A stretch of 64,000 bases of DNA from Aquificota bacterium (GTDB lineage Bacteria > Aquificota > Aquificia > Aquificales > Aquificaceae), in contig JAADEH010000012.1 of the NCBI GenBank assembly GCA_013153495.1, forward strand, positions 496,001 through 560,000. The letters are read 5' to 3'. Each line of letters begins with the position of its first letter. Within the stretch, counting starts at the first letter, position 1. Below the pieces are notes generated by a model, which saw only the letters and a list, made by a program, of their open reading frames with translations, had not been told where the DNA came from and ran no database searches. Positions 27,322 to 35,055 of the stretch are shown in pieces. Both the position numbers and the translations under genes were made by a program.

Positions 27322-28659
27322 TTAAGACTTAAAGAGAGGCATATCCGCAGAAGCGGACCTTCTCCTCTTGAAGCCGTCAGAGGTCTTGCTGTAAGGCTCG
27401 TAGAGGTCATACTCCTTGAAGAACTCCATCAACTCGTCGTATTTACCCTGTTTTTCCAGCTCCGCTATGTGCTTGACGGTGTCCTCCCACTCTTTTCTGA
27501 GTTCCTTCCAGTTGGTTATGCCCATCTTCTCGAGAAGAGGCTCGTAGTTGGAGCAGTTCCAGTAGAGCTGGACAATCTTGAAGGGATGTGCTCCGCAGGC
27601 AAGCGCTGCGAACATAACATCGGACATAACGGCTACGGGGTGATACATTCCGTGAGCCTTACCTATCCACTGGTTCTTCTCGAAAGTGGTTGTGCATCCG
27701 GTATCGTGGGTAACTATGAGGTCTGCCTTTATCTCTTCAGCTATTACTTTGAGCTTTCTCTGTATGGCGAAGGACCTGGTGAACTCTCTTTCGGTGAGTA
27801 TGTGCCTGAAACCGAAACCACAGCAGTCATACCAAGTGGAGTAGTCAACCACCTGAGCACCGAGAGCCTTTACCACAGCGGTGGAAGCTGCAGGTCTCTG
27901 ACCGTTGTAAACCTCGGGGTCGTAGGGGTAGTCGTCAGCCATCATCTTCCATGTGTGGCAGGCGTTGTGTATGGCAACTCTGACGTTGGATACATCTATT
28001 CCCTTAGCCTTACCTTCCTTCTCATAAAGCTCCTTTATCTTGTGTCTGACAGCGTGGACCCACTCGGAGTAGTGAACTACCTCTTGAGGTATTACTATCC
28101 TTCCGTCCTCGGTGAGTCTTCCGAGCTTCTTGAGGATGGGTTTGACTGCATCCCTGAGTTCTTTATTGAATATGAGCTGCTCCCTGGTTTCCTTGTAAGA
28201 ACCGAAGGAGGTTCCGCAGTGTATCAGAGGGTAATACCCGGTTTTCCAAGCCTGGTGCATGTTCCTGAGCCAAACCGCAGCGAGAGCGACAGGGTTAGAA
28301 GTTCCGGAACCGTGATAGTTCCAAGCTGTGCAGGAAGTCTGGTGAGGCTCGTTAAGGTAGTCGTATCCGAACTTGTTCATGAACCAGAAGATTGATGCGG
28401 GATAGCCGGGTATGTTTCCGCACTGACCGCAAGACTTGTGGTGCCAGAGCTTGGCGGTGGGTATGGTCTTTATCCTACCCGTTCTGGTGAAGACCTCTAC
28501 GGGCTTGTTCTCTTCGGTTATCCTGAAGACGAGTATCTCTCCCTTCTCCTCAAGCTCGTGCATCTCCTCAAAAAGATGGTCGTAGTGAGAGTGCTTGTTG
28601 AGTATGGGAAAGGGTTCAGGGTCTGCATATCTCAAGTAAGGGCTTTTTCCATGTCCCAT
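27322..28659 (-). CDS. shdrB1: sHdrB1: large HdrB-like subunit of the sHdr complex
   Basis: HdrB-like protein of 445 residues, larger than its partner sHdrB2. Cysteines that could ligate clusters: Cys77-x2-Cys80 (KSCGQCGNIPG), Cys109, Cys147, then a CCG-type set Cys233, Cys278-Cys279 (YDCCGFGFRH) and Cys321 (HDTGCTTTFEKNQ). The last ligand pair is reduced from CxxC to a lone Cys321, so the second cluster is atypical or differently bound. Cytoplasmic. It is paired with shdrC1, and a hairpin in the spacer separates the two. Confidence 0.88.
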   Translation of the reverse strand: MGHGKSPYLRYADPEPFPILNKHSHYDHLFEEMHELEEKGEILVFRITEENKPVEVFTRTGRIKTIPTAKLWHHKSCGQCGNIPGYPASIFWFMNKFGYDYLNEPHQTSCTAWNYHGSGTSNPVALAAVWLRNMHQAWKTGYYPLIHCGTSFGSYKETREQLIFNKELRDAVKPILKKLGRLTEDGRIVIPQEVVHYSEWVHAVRHKIKELYEKEGKAKGIDVSNVRVAIHNACHTWKMMADDYPYDPEVYNGQRPAASTAVVKALGAQVVDYSTWYDCCGFGFRHILTEREFTRSFAIQRKLKVIAEEIKADLIVTHDTGCTTTFEKNQWIGKAHGMYHPVAVMSDVMFAALACGAHPFKIVQLYWNCSNYEPLLEKMGITNWKELRKEWEDTVKHIAELEKQGKYDELMEFFKEYDLYEPYSKTSDGFKRRRSASADMPLFKS

Positions 28660-28686
28660 AATTACACCTCCTCAAAATTTTTGTTT

Positions 28687-28700
28687 GGGGTTTCAGCCCC
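28687..28700 (-). other. short hairpin in the shdrC1-shdrB1 spacer
   Basis: GGGG/CCCC stem with a 6-base loop in the 54-base spacer after the shdrC1 stop, followed on the minus strand by AAACAAAAATTTTG and then the shdrB1 ribosome-binding site GAGGAGGTG. It is weaker than the hairpins at 27295 and 29566 but in an equivalent position. Confidence 0.35.
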
Positions 28701-28713
28701 CTTAATTAGCATA

Positions 28714-29448
28714 TTACTCCTCTTCCTCCTCTTCCATAAGCTCTTCCCAGCGCTCTTCGTTCTCCTCAACTATGTCCATAATAACGTTGTAGAGGTTGGG
28801 GTCGAGCTTCTCGAGCATCTCAAATATACCGGTTTCTCTCCATATGGTATACATCTCTATTGCGGTTTCGAGAGACACTTCCCAAGCGGTTTTGACGGAC
28901 TTTCCGACGTCGAAGGGTATAGCCATCCTCTTGGCTCTGATGTTTTCCATGTTGTCCTGCATCTTGGGTCCCCAGTCGGGGAAGAAGTCCGGCTGTAGCA
29001 TGTCTGCGGAGAGCTGGTTACCTGTGGTCATAACTTTGAGAAGAACCCTTCCGTAAGGCTTGAGAAGGTCCTTGGTAGCTTCGAAGGCGTTTCTGACCGC
29101 AACCTCACGCATTATGATGACGAGTCCACCGGGGTTGTTAACGAAGGGGCACCTTATCCAGCAGGTAAAGCACTGGGAGCATGCCCATATGTATTCGTGC
29201 ATCATGTCGTATATGACTTCCACGTCCTCTTCGAGGAACCTCTGGACTATTTCTCTGGGAGAGTAGTCGAAAAATCTATTTGAAGGACAGGATGCGGTGC
29301 ACACTCCACAGTTCAGGCATCCGAAGAGGAACTCTTTGAACCTGAAGTCGGACTTGACCTCTTCATAAACCCTAACCTTTTCCTCCCAAGGAACTTCCTT
29401 GGTTTTCTCGGATATGGGAATGTTGTATCCGTAAGGATGTCCTTCCAT
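28714..29448 (-). CDS. shdrC1: sHdrC1: iron-sulfur subunit of the sHdr complex
   Basis: HdrC-like protein, 244 residues, with two [4Fe-4S] motifs: Cys44-x2-Cys47-x2-Cys50-x3-Cys54 (CLNCGVCTASCP) and Cys90-x2-Cys93-x2-Cys96-x3-Cys100 (CSQCFTCWIRCP). The tail is very acidic (ELMEEEEEE). It is the first gene after a 142-base AT-rich spacer, so it may have its own promoter in addition to read-through from tusA. Ribosome-binding site GAGGAGGTG before ATG 29448. Confidence 0.9.
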   Translation of the reverse strand: MEGHPYGYNIPISEKTKEVPWEEKVRVYEEVKSDFRFKEFLFGCLNCGVCTASCPSNRFFDYSPREIVQRFLEEDVEVIYDMMHEYIWACSQCFTCWIRCPFVNNPGGLVIIMREVAVRNAFEATKDLLKPYGRVLLKVMTTGNQLSADMLQPDFFPDWGPKMQDNMENIRAKRMAIPFDVGKSVKTAWEVSLETAIEMYTIWRETGIFEMLEKLDPNLYNVIMDIVEENEERWEELMEEEEEE

Positions 29449-29590
29449 CTTCGCACCTCCTCAGAAGTTCTGCACAGATACTAAGTTAGTTTCTTTTTTG
29501 GGGTAAAACAAAAAAATTTTTTTATAGGTATATAAAAATATGCTTATAATCATATTTCCTTTGGAGGGGGAGAGACCTCCCCCCTTTGAT
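29449..29590 (-). promoter_or_regulatory. AT-rich spacer with hairpin and possible internal promoter before shdrC1
   Basis: This 142-base spacer splits the operon into a carrier part (tusA, dsrE genes) and the complex genes. Near the upstream stop there is a hairpin, GGGGGAG (29566-29572) with CTCCCCC (29577-29583) and a 4-base loop. Then come AT-rich tracts, including A7T7-like runs around 29510-29522 and TATA-rich sequence. Together they could be an attenuator followed by a second promoter. No U-tract directly follows the stem on the minus strand. Confidence 0.45.
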
Positions 29591-30016
29591 TTACAAGGAT
29601 ATGACAGCATACTCACCGCTCATAAGCTTGTCCAGGAAGGCAGCACCACCTATTATCCCGTCGCAAAGTTCCTCGTTCACATCTTCTTTCTTATAGACGT
29701 CCGTAAGGTCAAGAGAGGGAACACACAGGTATATCTTTACACCGGCTTCTTTTGCCATCTTGATAAAGTCGTAAACGGTCTGGTCAACTCCGGGACGAAC
29801 CTTTACCTTTTTGGCGTTGTCCTTCATGAGTAGAAAGCCGGCTTCGGAAGTTATAACCATCTCAACTTCGTAGTCCATAGTGGTTGCGGCGGTTGCAAGG
29901 AAAAAGGGTGCTCCCGCTTGGGGGTTTATAAGCTCTCCGGTGGTGGGTTCCGCCCTCTCAAAGAAGGGAACCGTTAGGATGTAGAAAAGTAGCTTTTCAT
30001 ACTCCTGTGCAGCCAT
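29591..30016 (-). CDS. DsrE-family protein (DsrE3-like)
   Basis: DsrE/F-fold protein, 141 residues. The candidate persulfide Cys is in VKIYLCVPSLDLTDVY, the conserved spot after the fourth strand; a second Cys is in NEELCDGIIGGAAFLDKL. It sits between the longer DsrE2-type gene and the complex genes. In sHdr bacteria such small DsrE proteins move sulfane sulfur between TusA and other carriers, which is what I infer here. Confidence 0.83.
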   Translation of the reverse strand: MAAQEYEKLLFYILTVPFFERAEPTTGELINPQAGAPFFLATAATTMDYEVEMVITSEAGFLLMKDNAKKVKVRPGVDQTVYDFIKMAKEAGVKIYLCVPSLDLTDVYKKEDVNEELCDGIIGGAAFLDKLMSGEYAVISL

Positions 30017-30037
30017 AGGTCTCCTCCTAAAACTTTT

Positions 30038-30583
30038 TTAAACGAAGATAATCATAGGCTTATCAGCCTCAAGGACATAGTTGATAAATGTTGCCGCTCC
30101 TCCGGGAGGTTCGAGACCGTCTATTAGGTCTTCGTATTTGTATCCGAACAGCTCCATGGTCATCTGGCAGGGTATGAGTTTGACATCCGCCTCTTTACAG
30201 AGTTCTATCAGTTCGGGAATGCTTGCTACACCGTGGTCTTTAAACATTTTCTTCATCATAGCGGTCATAAAGTCGGTCATACCGGGTATGACACCCATGA
30301 GTTGAGGTGGTCCGGGGAATATGGATTCCATCAAACTCGCCAACTGCCCCGCCACGGGAGTCTTTTTAACGGAAGGAGGAAATACCATGGGCATGGCAGG
30401 GTTGGCGACGGGGGCTATTTTCAGATGTTCCATCTTCTCCTTATGGATTATGTTAAGTCCGTAAAAGGTGAAGAATATAGCGGTTTCAACTCCGAGAGAA
30501 GCGGCTGTGGAGGCAAGTATCAGAGGAGGGTAAGCCCAATCCAGCGTTCCTTTAGTTGCTATTATTGCAAGTCTTTCAGCCAT
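30038..30583 (-). CDS. DsrE2-type sulfur carrier
   Basis: DsrE/DsrF-like protein of 181 residues, the longer DsrE2-like type. The N-terminus is AERLAIIATKGTLDWAYPPLILASTAASLGVETAIFFTFYGLNII, and the conserved Cys lies in VKLIPCQMTMELFGY. A Pro- and Met-rich middle (PVANPAMPMVFPPSV) is inserted compared with small DsrE proteins; no clear membrane span. It lies 12 bases after tusA. Role: sulfane-sulfur handling on the way to the sHdr complex, by family and position. Confidence 0.85.
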   Translation of the reverse strand: MAERLAIIATKGTLDWAYPPLILASTAASLGVETAIFFTFYGLNIIHKEKMEHLKIAPVANPAMPMVFPPSVKKTPVAGQLASLMESIFPGPPQLMGVIPGMTDFMTAMMKKMFKDHGVASIPELIELCKEADVKLIPCQMTMELFGYKYEDLIDGLEPPGGAATFINYVLEADKPMIIFV

Positions 30584-30595
30584 GGCTACCCTCCT

Positions 30596-30832
30596 TTACT
30601 TCTTCTTAATGTAGAAGATATACTTACCTCCTTCCTCCACGGTTTCCACGAGTTCGTGTCCGGTTCTCTGGCAGAAGGCAGGTATGTCAGCTTTGGACCC
30701 TGGGTCAGTAGATATGACCTCAAGTATCTGTCCGCTCTGAAGTTCCTCGAGAGCTTTCTTGGTTTTGAGAACAGGTAGAGGACAGTTAAGCCCGGAAGTA
30801 TCGAGGGTCTTATCAGCGGTAACGCTTGCCAT
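30596..30832 (-). CDS. tusA: TusA-like sulfur carrier protein
   Basis: TusA-family protein, 78 residues. The catalytic motif is Cys17-Pro-Leu-Pro20 (GLNCPLPVLKTKKALEEL). The start is ATG 30832 with GAAGGAGGTG upstream; a longer frame with ten more residues has no ribosome-binding site. It is the first gene of the sHdr operon. TusA receives sulfane sulfur and passes it to DsrE proteins and the complex. Confidence 0.93.
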   Translation of the reverse strand: MASVTADKTLDTSGLNCPLPVLKTKKALEELQSGQILEVISTDPGSKADIPAFCQRTGHELVETVEEGGKYIFYIKKK

Positions 30833-30979
30833 ATTACGCACCTCCTTCAAAATTTGCACAAAATTCCCTTAATTAGATTATCACCATATTTTTATAAGCC
30901 GACTATTACTTTTTATTAATATTGGAATAAAGCCCATTTATAGTTTACACAAGCCAAAGAGGGTTATAAGTTTAATAGG
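30833..30979. promoter_or_regulatory. divergent control region between the sHdr operon and its candidate regulator
   Basis: AT-rich 147 bases. An imperfect inverted repeat, TTATAAGCC (30892-30900) and GGGTTATAA (30961-30969), places the same GGSTTATAA element in each outward direction, at -10-like positions for the two divergent units. For the plus-strand gene, TATAAG at 30965-30970 lies 10 bases before ATG 30980 with no ribosome-binding site, so its mRNA may be leaderless. Whether the repeats are operators or just -10 boxes cannot be told from sequence. Confidence 0.45.
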
Positions 30980-31543
30980 ATGAACAGAAAGGAAAAGATA
31001 CTCCAGCTTATAGAGGAAGGATACTCAACCGCCAAGGAGCTTGCCAGATACTTTAACGTCTCCCTAATGACCATATACAGAGACCTGAGAGAGCTTGAAG
31101 AGGAAGGGAGGATTATAAGGAGACACGGAAACATAGAGCTTAAGCAAGAGGAGGATATAAAAGAAAACGTTTGTGCTGTCTGCGGAAAGGATGTGGACTT
31201 AAGACTCGCCTTCATATACATTCTCAAGGGTGGTAAGAAGGTTCACACCTGCTGTGCTCACTGCGGACTTATAGCATACAGGACCCTCAATCCCGAAAAG
31301 GTGGAGATGGCTATAACGAGGGACTTTATAACCTGCAACCCTATCAACGCCTTTATGGCTACCTTTCTGGTGGGAAGCTCCGCTAATCCCTGTTGCACAC
31401 CTTCCGCCTTCGTCTTTGCCAACAAAGAGGATGCGGAGAAGTTCGCCAAAGGTTTTGGCGGGCACATATCCGACTTCTCGGAAGCTGTTTCGAAGATGGA
31501 AGAGTTAATGAAATTAGGACAAAGGGTCGATATATCTCTTTAA
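30980..31543 (+). CDS. DeoR-type HTH fused to a NosL-like Cys-rich domain, candidate sHdr regulator
   Basis: Protein of 187 residues. Residues 3-50 form a DeoR-like helix-turn-helix (RKEKILQLIEEGYSTAKELARYF, then LMTIYRDLRELEEEGRI). The rest matches the layout of NosL-like metal-binding proteins (AHCG, RDFITCNPINAFMATFLVGS, PSAFVFANKEDAEKFAKGFGG) but is unusually Cys-rich: Cys65, 68, 91, 92, 95, 119, 138 and 139. No signal peptide, so it is a cytoplasmic sensor, not a lipoprotein copper chaperone like NosL. It is divergent from tusA and 10 bases before a flagellar gene. Regulation of the sHdr operon by thiols or metal is inference. Confidence 0.75.
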   Translation: MNRKEKILQLIEEGYSTAKELARYFNVSLMTIYRDLRELEEEGRIIRRHGNIELKQEEDIKENVCAVCGKDVDLRLAFIYILKGGKKVHTCCAHCGLIAYRTLNPEKVEMAITRDFITCNPINAFMATFLVGSSANPCCTPSAFVFANKEDAEKFAKGFGGHISDFSEAVSKMEELMKLGQRVDISL

Positions 31544-31553
31544 GGGGGAAGCG

Positions 31554-32282
31554 ATGGCAATCGACTACCAACCTTTGTTTGTTCTGTCAAGCGGAATGCT
31601 TCTTCAGGAGAGGAAGCTTTCGGTAATAACCAACAACCTCGCAAACATGGACACCCCCTCCTTTAAAAAGGACCTCGTAGAGGTAGGAAGCTGGTTTACC
31701 GACAACGGGGTTCAGGTCAGGAACGAAAAGCCCGATAACCCCTCCAACAACTTCGTTTATCCCATGATGGTAAATATATACACAGACCTGTCCCAGGGAC
31801 CTCTAAAGGAGACGGGGAACCCCTTGGATGTGGCGATAGAGGGTGATGGCTTTTTTGCGGTGAGAACACCGAATGGGGTTCTTTTTACCAGAAAGGGAAA
31901 CTTCAGGGTGGACCACGAGTCCTACCTGGTTACGGAAGAGGGTTTTAGAGTCCTGGACAGGAACAACGCTGAGATAAGGTTGGAAGGAAGCACTATACAC
32001 ATAGATAGCGAAGGAAACATATACGTTGACGAAAACCTGAGTGCAACCCTCGGTGTATGGAACCTGGAAAATCCCGTAAAGGTGGGTGAGGACTTCTTTA
32101 GGGGAACACCGCAACCTGCGGAAAACTTCAGGCTGATGCACGGTTTTGTAGAGCTTTCCAACGTAAACCCGATACTTGAGATGGTAAGACTAATAGAAAC
32201 CTCGAGAGCGCACGAGGTGTATTCAAGGCTCGTTCAGGCGTTGGACGAAGTTCAGGGAAAGGCTAACAACATAGCGAGGTAA
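31554..32282 (+). CDS. flgF: flagellar basal-body rod protein, FlgF/FlgG family
   Basis: Axial flagellar rod protein, 242 residues. The N-terminal rod motif is LSVITNNLANMDTPSFKKD, the middle has the FlgF/G signature DVAIEGDGFFAV and LFTRKGNFRVD, and the C-terminal heptads MVRLIETSRAHEVYSRLVQALDEV complete it. It is shorter than typical FlgG (about 260) and nearer FlgF, hence the symbol. Ribosome-binding site AAGGGGGAAG. No other flagellar gene is nearby; it lies behind the HTH-NosL gene, and its stop abuts the stop of the opposing nuclease gene exactly. Confidence 0.8.
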   Translation: MAIDYQPLFVLSSGMLLQERKLSVITNNLANMDTPSFKKDLVEVGSWFTDNGVQVRNEKPDNPSNNFVYPMMVNIYTDLSQGPLKETGNPLDVAIEGDGFFAVRTPNGVLFTRKGNFRVDHESYLVTEEGFRVLDRNNAEIRLEGSTIHIDSEGNIYVDENLSATLGVWNLENPVKVGEDFFRGTPQPAENFRLMHGFVELSNVNPILEMVRLIETSRAHEVYSRLVQALDEVQGKANNIAR

Positions 32283-33152
32283 TCAGAACAGACTTCCCTG
32301 GGATTGGGTGGCGAGGACTTTATCTATCTCCCTGAGAATACTCTTCATCTCAAGGTTTTCGAGCTTGTTCTTTAATTCCTTCATCTTCGGCGGTTTAAGC
32401 TTAAGGTCTTCCTCGGTCAGGTTTACCTGGGCTTGCGTTAGGGGACTTACGAGGTAGTAGGAAAGCTCCAGCTCCTCCTTTTGAGCCTGGGGGAATTTTT
32501 CCTTGAACCTCTCCCAATTCTCGAGAATTCCCTTTACCCCTCCGAACTCCTCTATGAGCTTTACCGCAGTTTTTGGACCCACTCCTCTAATTCCCTTTAT
32601 GTTATCAACGCTGTCTCCCACGAGGGCGAGATAGTCCGCAACCTTCTCCGGGGGAACACCGAATTTCTTGATAACCTTCTCCCTGTTGAAAACTTCCCAG
32701 CTCATGGGATTTATAACCGCTATGCGGTCGTTTACGAGTTGAAGCATGTCCTTGTCGGGGGTGTATATCTTTACATTAAAACCCTTTTCGTAAAACTCTT
32801 TAGCTAACACCGCTATGAGGTCGTCCGCTTCGTATCCTTCCATTTCTACTATGGGAATTCCCATGAGTTTCAGAATTTCCTTTATAACCGGTATCTGAAG
32901 CTTGAGGGGGTCGGGCATGGAGGGTCTTCCCGCTTTATACTCCTTGTAAACCTTCTCCCTCTTGGAAGGGGCGGGATAATCGAAAACAACCGCTAAATAC
33001 TGCGGTTTCTCCGACTTCATCAGTGCGAGCAAAGCTCTCAAAAAGCCGTAAATAGCTCCCGTAGGGAACCCGTCCTTTGTGGAAAGGGGCGGGAGAGCGA
33101 AAAAGCTCCTGTATATGAAGGAAGAGGCGTCTATGAGGTGCAGGGTTTTCAT
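32283..33152 (-). CDS. 5'-3' exonuclease, stand-alone 5' nuclease domain of DNA polymerase I
   Basis: PIN/FEN-type 5' nuclease, 289 residues, starting MKTLHLIDASSFIYRSFFALPPLST at ATG 33152; the open frame extends further but antisense to the permease gene. Metal-binding carboxylates lie in VVFDYPAPSKREKVY, EMEGYEADDLIAVLA, YTPDKDMLQLV and GDSVDNIKGIRGVGPKTA (helix-hairpin-helix). There is no polymerase domain: in Aquifex this nuclease is a separate protein from the Pol I polymerase part. It would remove RNA primers and flaps. Divergent from the permease with 19 bases between the starts. Confidence 0.93.
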   Translation of the reverse strand: MKTLHLIDASSFIYRSFFALPPLSTKDGFPTGAIYGFLRALLALMKSEKPQYLAVVFDYPAPSKREKVYKEYKAGRPSMPDPLKLQIPVIKEILKLMGIPIVEMEGYEADDLIAVLAKEFYEKGFNVKIYTPDKDMLQLVNDRIAVINPMSWEVFNREKVIKKFGVPPEKVADYLALVGDSVDNIKGIRGVGPKTAVKLIEEFGGVKGILENWERFKEKFPQAQKEELELSYYLVSPLTQAQVNLTEEDLKLKPPKMKELKNKLENLEMKSILREIDKVLATQSQGSLF

Positions 33153-33171
33153 AGGATATAATCTTACAAAA

Positions 33172-35055
33172 ATGGTAAAGAAGGCTCTCCTCCTGCTGAT
33201 AGGTTCGAGCATCCCGCTGACCTTCTTTGCGGACTCTGCGGTCGTAGAGGAAACCTTCGGCATAGACAAACAGAAAGTTCTGACCCTCGAGGTTTTGGTT
33301 CTTGCCATATACCTGTTCGTCTCCGAGCTGGTAAGGGTTGACGTGGTGGGACTTCTGATGATGGTTCTTCTGCCTCTTATAGGTCTCGTCTCCCCTGAAA
33401 AGGCTATCGGTGGTCTTAGCAGTAATGCGGTGGTTTCCATAATTGCGGTCATCATAATAGGGGCGGGTCTTGACAAAACCGGCGTTATGAATGTCCTGGC
33501 AAGCTACATAATCCGTCTCGCGGGAAAATCTAAGACGAGGATAATAGCTTTAATCTCGGGAACCGTAGCCTTTATATCGAGCTTTATGCAAAATATCGGT
33601 GCGGCAGCTCTTTTCCTGCCTGCGGTGGTTCGAATTTCCAAAAGGTTGAGGATACCTGTCTCCTACCTCCTTATGCCTATGGGGTTCAGCGCAATCTTGG
33701 GCGGGACTATGACCCTCGTAGGTTCGAGTCCCTTGATACTTTTAAACGACCTGCTTGCCATGTATAACTTGCCTCCTTTCGGTCTGTTTTCCGTTACGCC
33801 GATAGGCGTCCTTTTAGTTATATCCGGAATTCTATACTTCGTCTTGCTGGGTAGGTTCGTCCTTCCGAAGGTGTCCGTGGGAGACGACGAGGGGAAACTC
33901 CTGCCTCCGGAGCTTTCCCAGACCTACGACAAGATATGCGGTCTTTACGAGCTTCATGTTCCCGAGAGCTTTTCCAAAAGGACGATAAAGGAGATAGACG
34001 CACGCAGGAACTATCAGGTAACGATAGTGGCTGTCTATCACAAAAAGACGAGGAGAAAAAATTTTGCTCCCCACAGGGATGAAACGGTGGAACCGGGGGA
34101 CGACATAGCGGTTATAGGTTGCCCGGAAACGGTGGACAGGTTCGCTAAGGAGCTGGGATTGGTCTTGAAGGACGAGCTTGAGGAGTTTGCGGATGACCTC
34201 TCCCCCGTGAATGCAGGTTTGGTTGAGGGTATCATCACTCCCCGTTCGGAGCTTGCAGGTCGTAGTTTGAACGAGGTTCACTTTAGACGCAGATACGAGG
34301 TAAACCCGGTCGCTCTCGTGAGGAGAGGCGAGGTTATATATGCGGGCTTTTCCGAGATGAAGCTCGTCCCCGGAGATGCCCTCCTGCTCTTCGGTAGGTG
34401 GGAGAAGTTCTTGGAGCTTAAAAACAGAAACGTATTTGCCTTTTCAACTGAGATAAAGGGCGAGATTATGAGACCGGAGAAGGCTAAGTTTGCCCTCTTC
34501 TGGTTCGGGGTGGCTCTCCTGCTGATACTTGTATTTGAGGTGAAGCTCTCGATAGCTCTCCTTACGGGTGCTCTGGGGATGATTTTATCGAGGGTTTTGA
34601 GCATAGACGAAGCCTACCAATCGGTGGACTGGATGACCGTTTTTCTGCTTGCAGGTCTCCTGCCTTTGGGTATAGCCTTTCAGGAAAGCGGAACCGCAAA
34701 GTTCATAGCGGAGTCGATAGTTTCCGGGGTGGGAGAACTTACACCCTTCACCTTATACCTGTTGATAGCGCTTCTTACTTCTTTCTTTACTCTCGTGGTT
34801 TCCAACGTAGGTGCGACCGTCCTGCTGGTGCCTCTGTCGGTGGACATGGCTATGGAAGTGGGTGCGGACCCCAGGCTCGCCGCTCTCGTGGTGGGTGTTT
34901 CTGCCTCCAACACCTTCATAATACCAACCCATCAGGTCAACGCCTTAATTATGAGACCCGGTGGATACAGAACCGTCGATTACCTGAGAGCCGGTGGAGG
35001 AATGACAGTTCTCTTTATCGCCGTTCTTATGGTCGCCCTATACCTCTTTTACTAA
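33172..35055 (+). CDS. SLC13/DASS-type anion permease with two RCK_C domains
   Basis: Membrane transporter of 627 residues. It begins MVKKALLLLIGSSIPL at ATG 33172, with TATAAT at 33157-33162, so the mRNA could be leaderless. Hydrophobic helices occupy about residues 5-250 and 455-627, with the SLC13 hallmark VGSSPLILLND and a second repeat NTFIIPTHQVNALIM. Between them are two TrkA-C (RCK_C) domains, about residues 295-450 (FSKRTIKEIDARRNYQVTIVA and LAGRSLNEVHFRRRYEVNPVA). Bacterial relatives carry sulfate or dicarboxylates. In a sulfur oxidiser sulfate export is tempting but unproven. Confidence 0.85.
   Translation: MVKKALLLLIGSSIPLTFFADSAVVEETFGIDKQKVLTLEVLVLAIYLFVSELVRVDVVGLLMMVLLPLIGLVSPEKAIGGLSSNAVVSIIAVIIIGAGLDKTGVMNVLASYIIRLAGKSKTRIIALISGTVAFISSFMQNIGAAALFLPAVVRISKRLRIPVSYLLMPMGFSAILGGTMTLVGSSPLILLNDLLAMYNLPPFGLFSVTPIGVLLVISGILYFVLLGRFVLPKVSVGDDEGKLLPPELSQTYDKICGLYELHVPESFSKRTIKEIDARRNYQVTIVAVYHKKTRRKNFAPHRDETVEPGDDIAVIGCPETVDRFAKELGLVLKDELEEFADDLSPVNAGLVEGIITPRSELAGRSLNEVHFRRRYEVNPVALVRRGEVIYAGFSEMKLVPGDALLLFGRWEKFLELKNRNVFAFSTEIKGEIMRPEKAKFALFWFGVALLLILVFEVKLSIALLTGALGMILSRVLSIDEAYQSVDWMTVFLLAGLLPLGIAFQESGTAKFIAESIVSGVGELTPFTLYLLIALLTSFFTLVVSNVGATVLLVPLSVDMAMEVGADPRLAALVVGVSASNTFIIPTHQVNALIMRPGGYRTVDYLRAGGGMTVLFIAVLMVALYLFY

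Noticed and set aside
26140-28998. Plus-strand frames opposite shdrA, shdrB1 and shdrC1
   Set aside because: Antisense shadows of strong coding genes with complete cofactor motifs.
33153-33476. Upstream extension of the 5' nuclease frame
   Set aside because: It runs antisense through the start of the permease gene, and the residues are Ser/Arg-rich without domain character.
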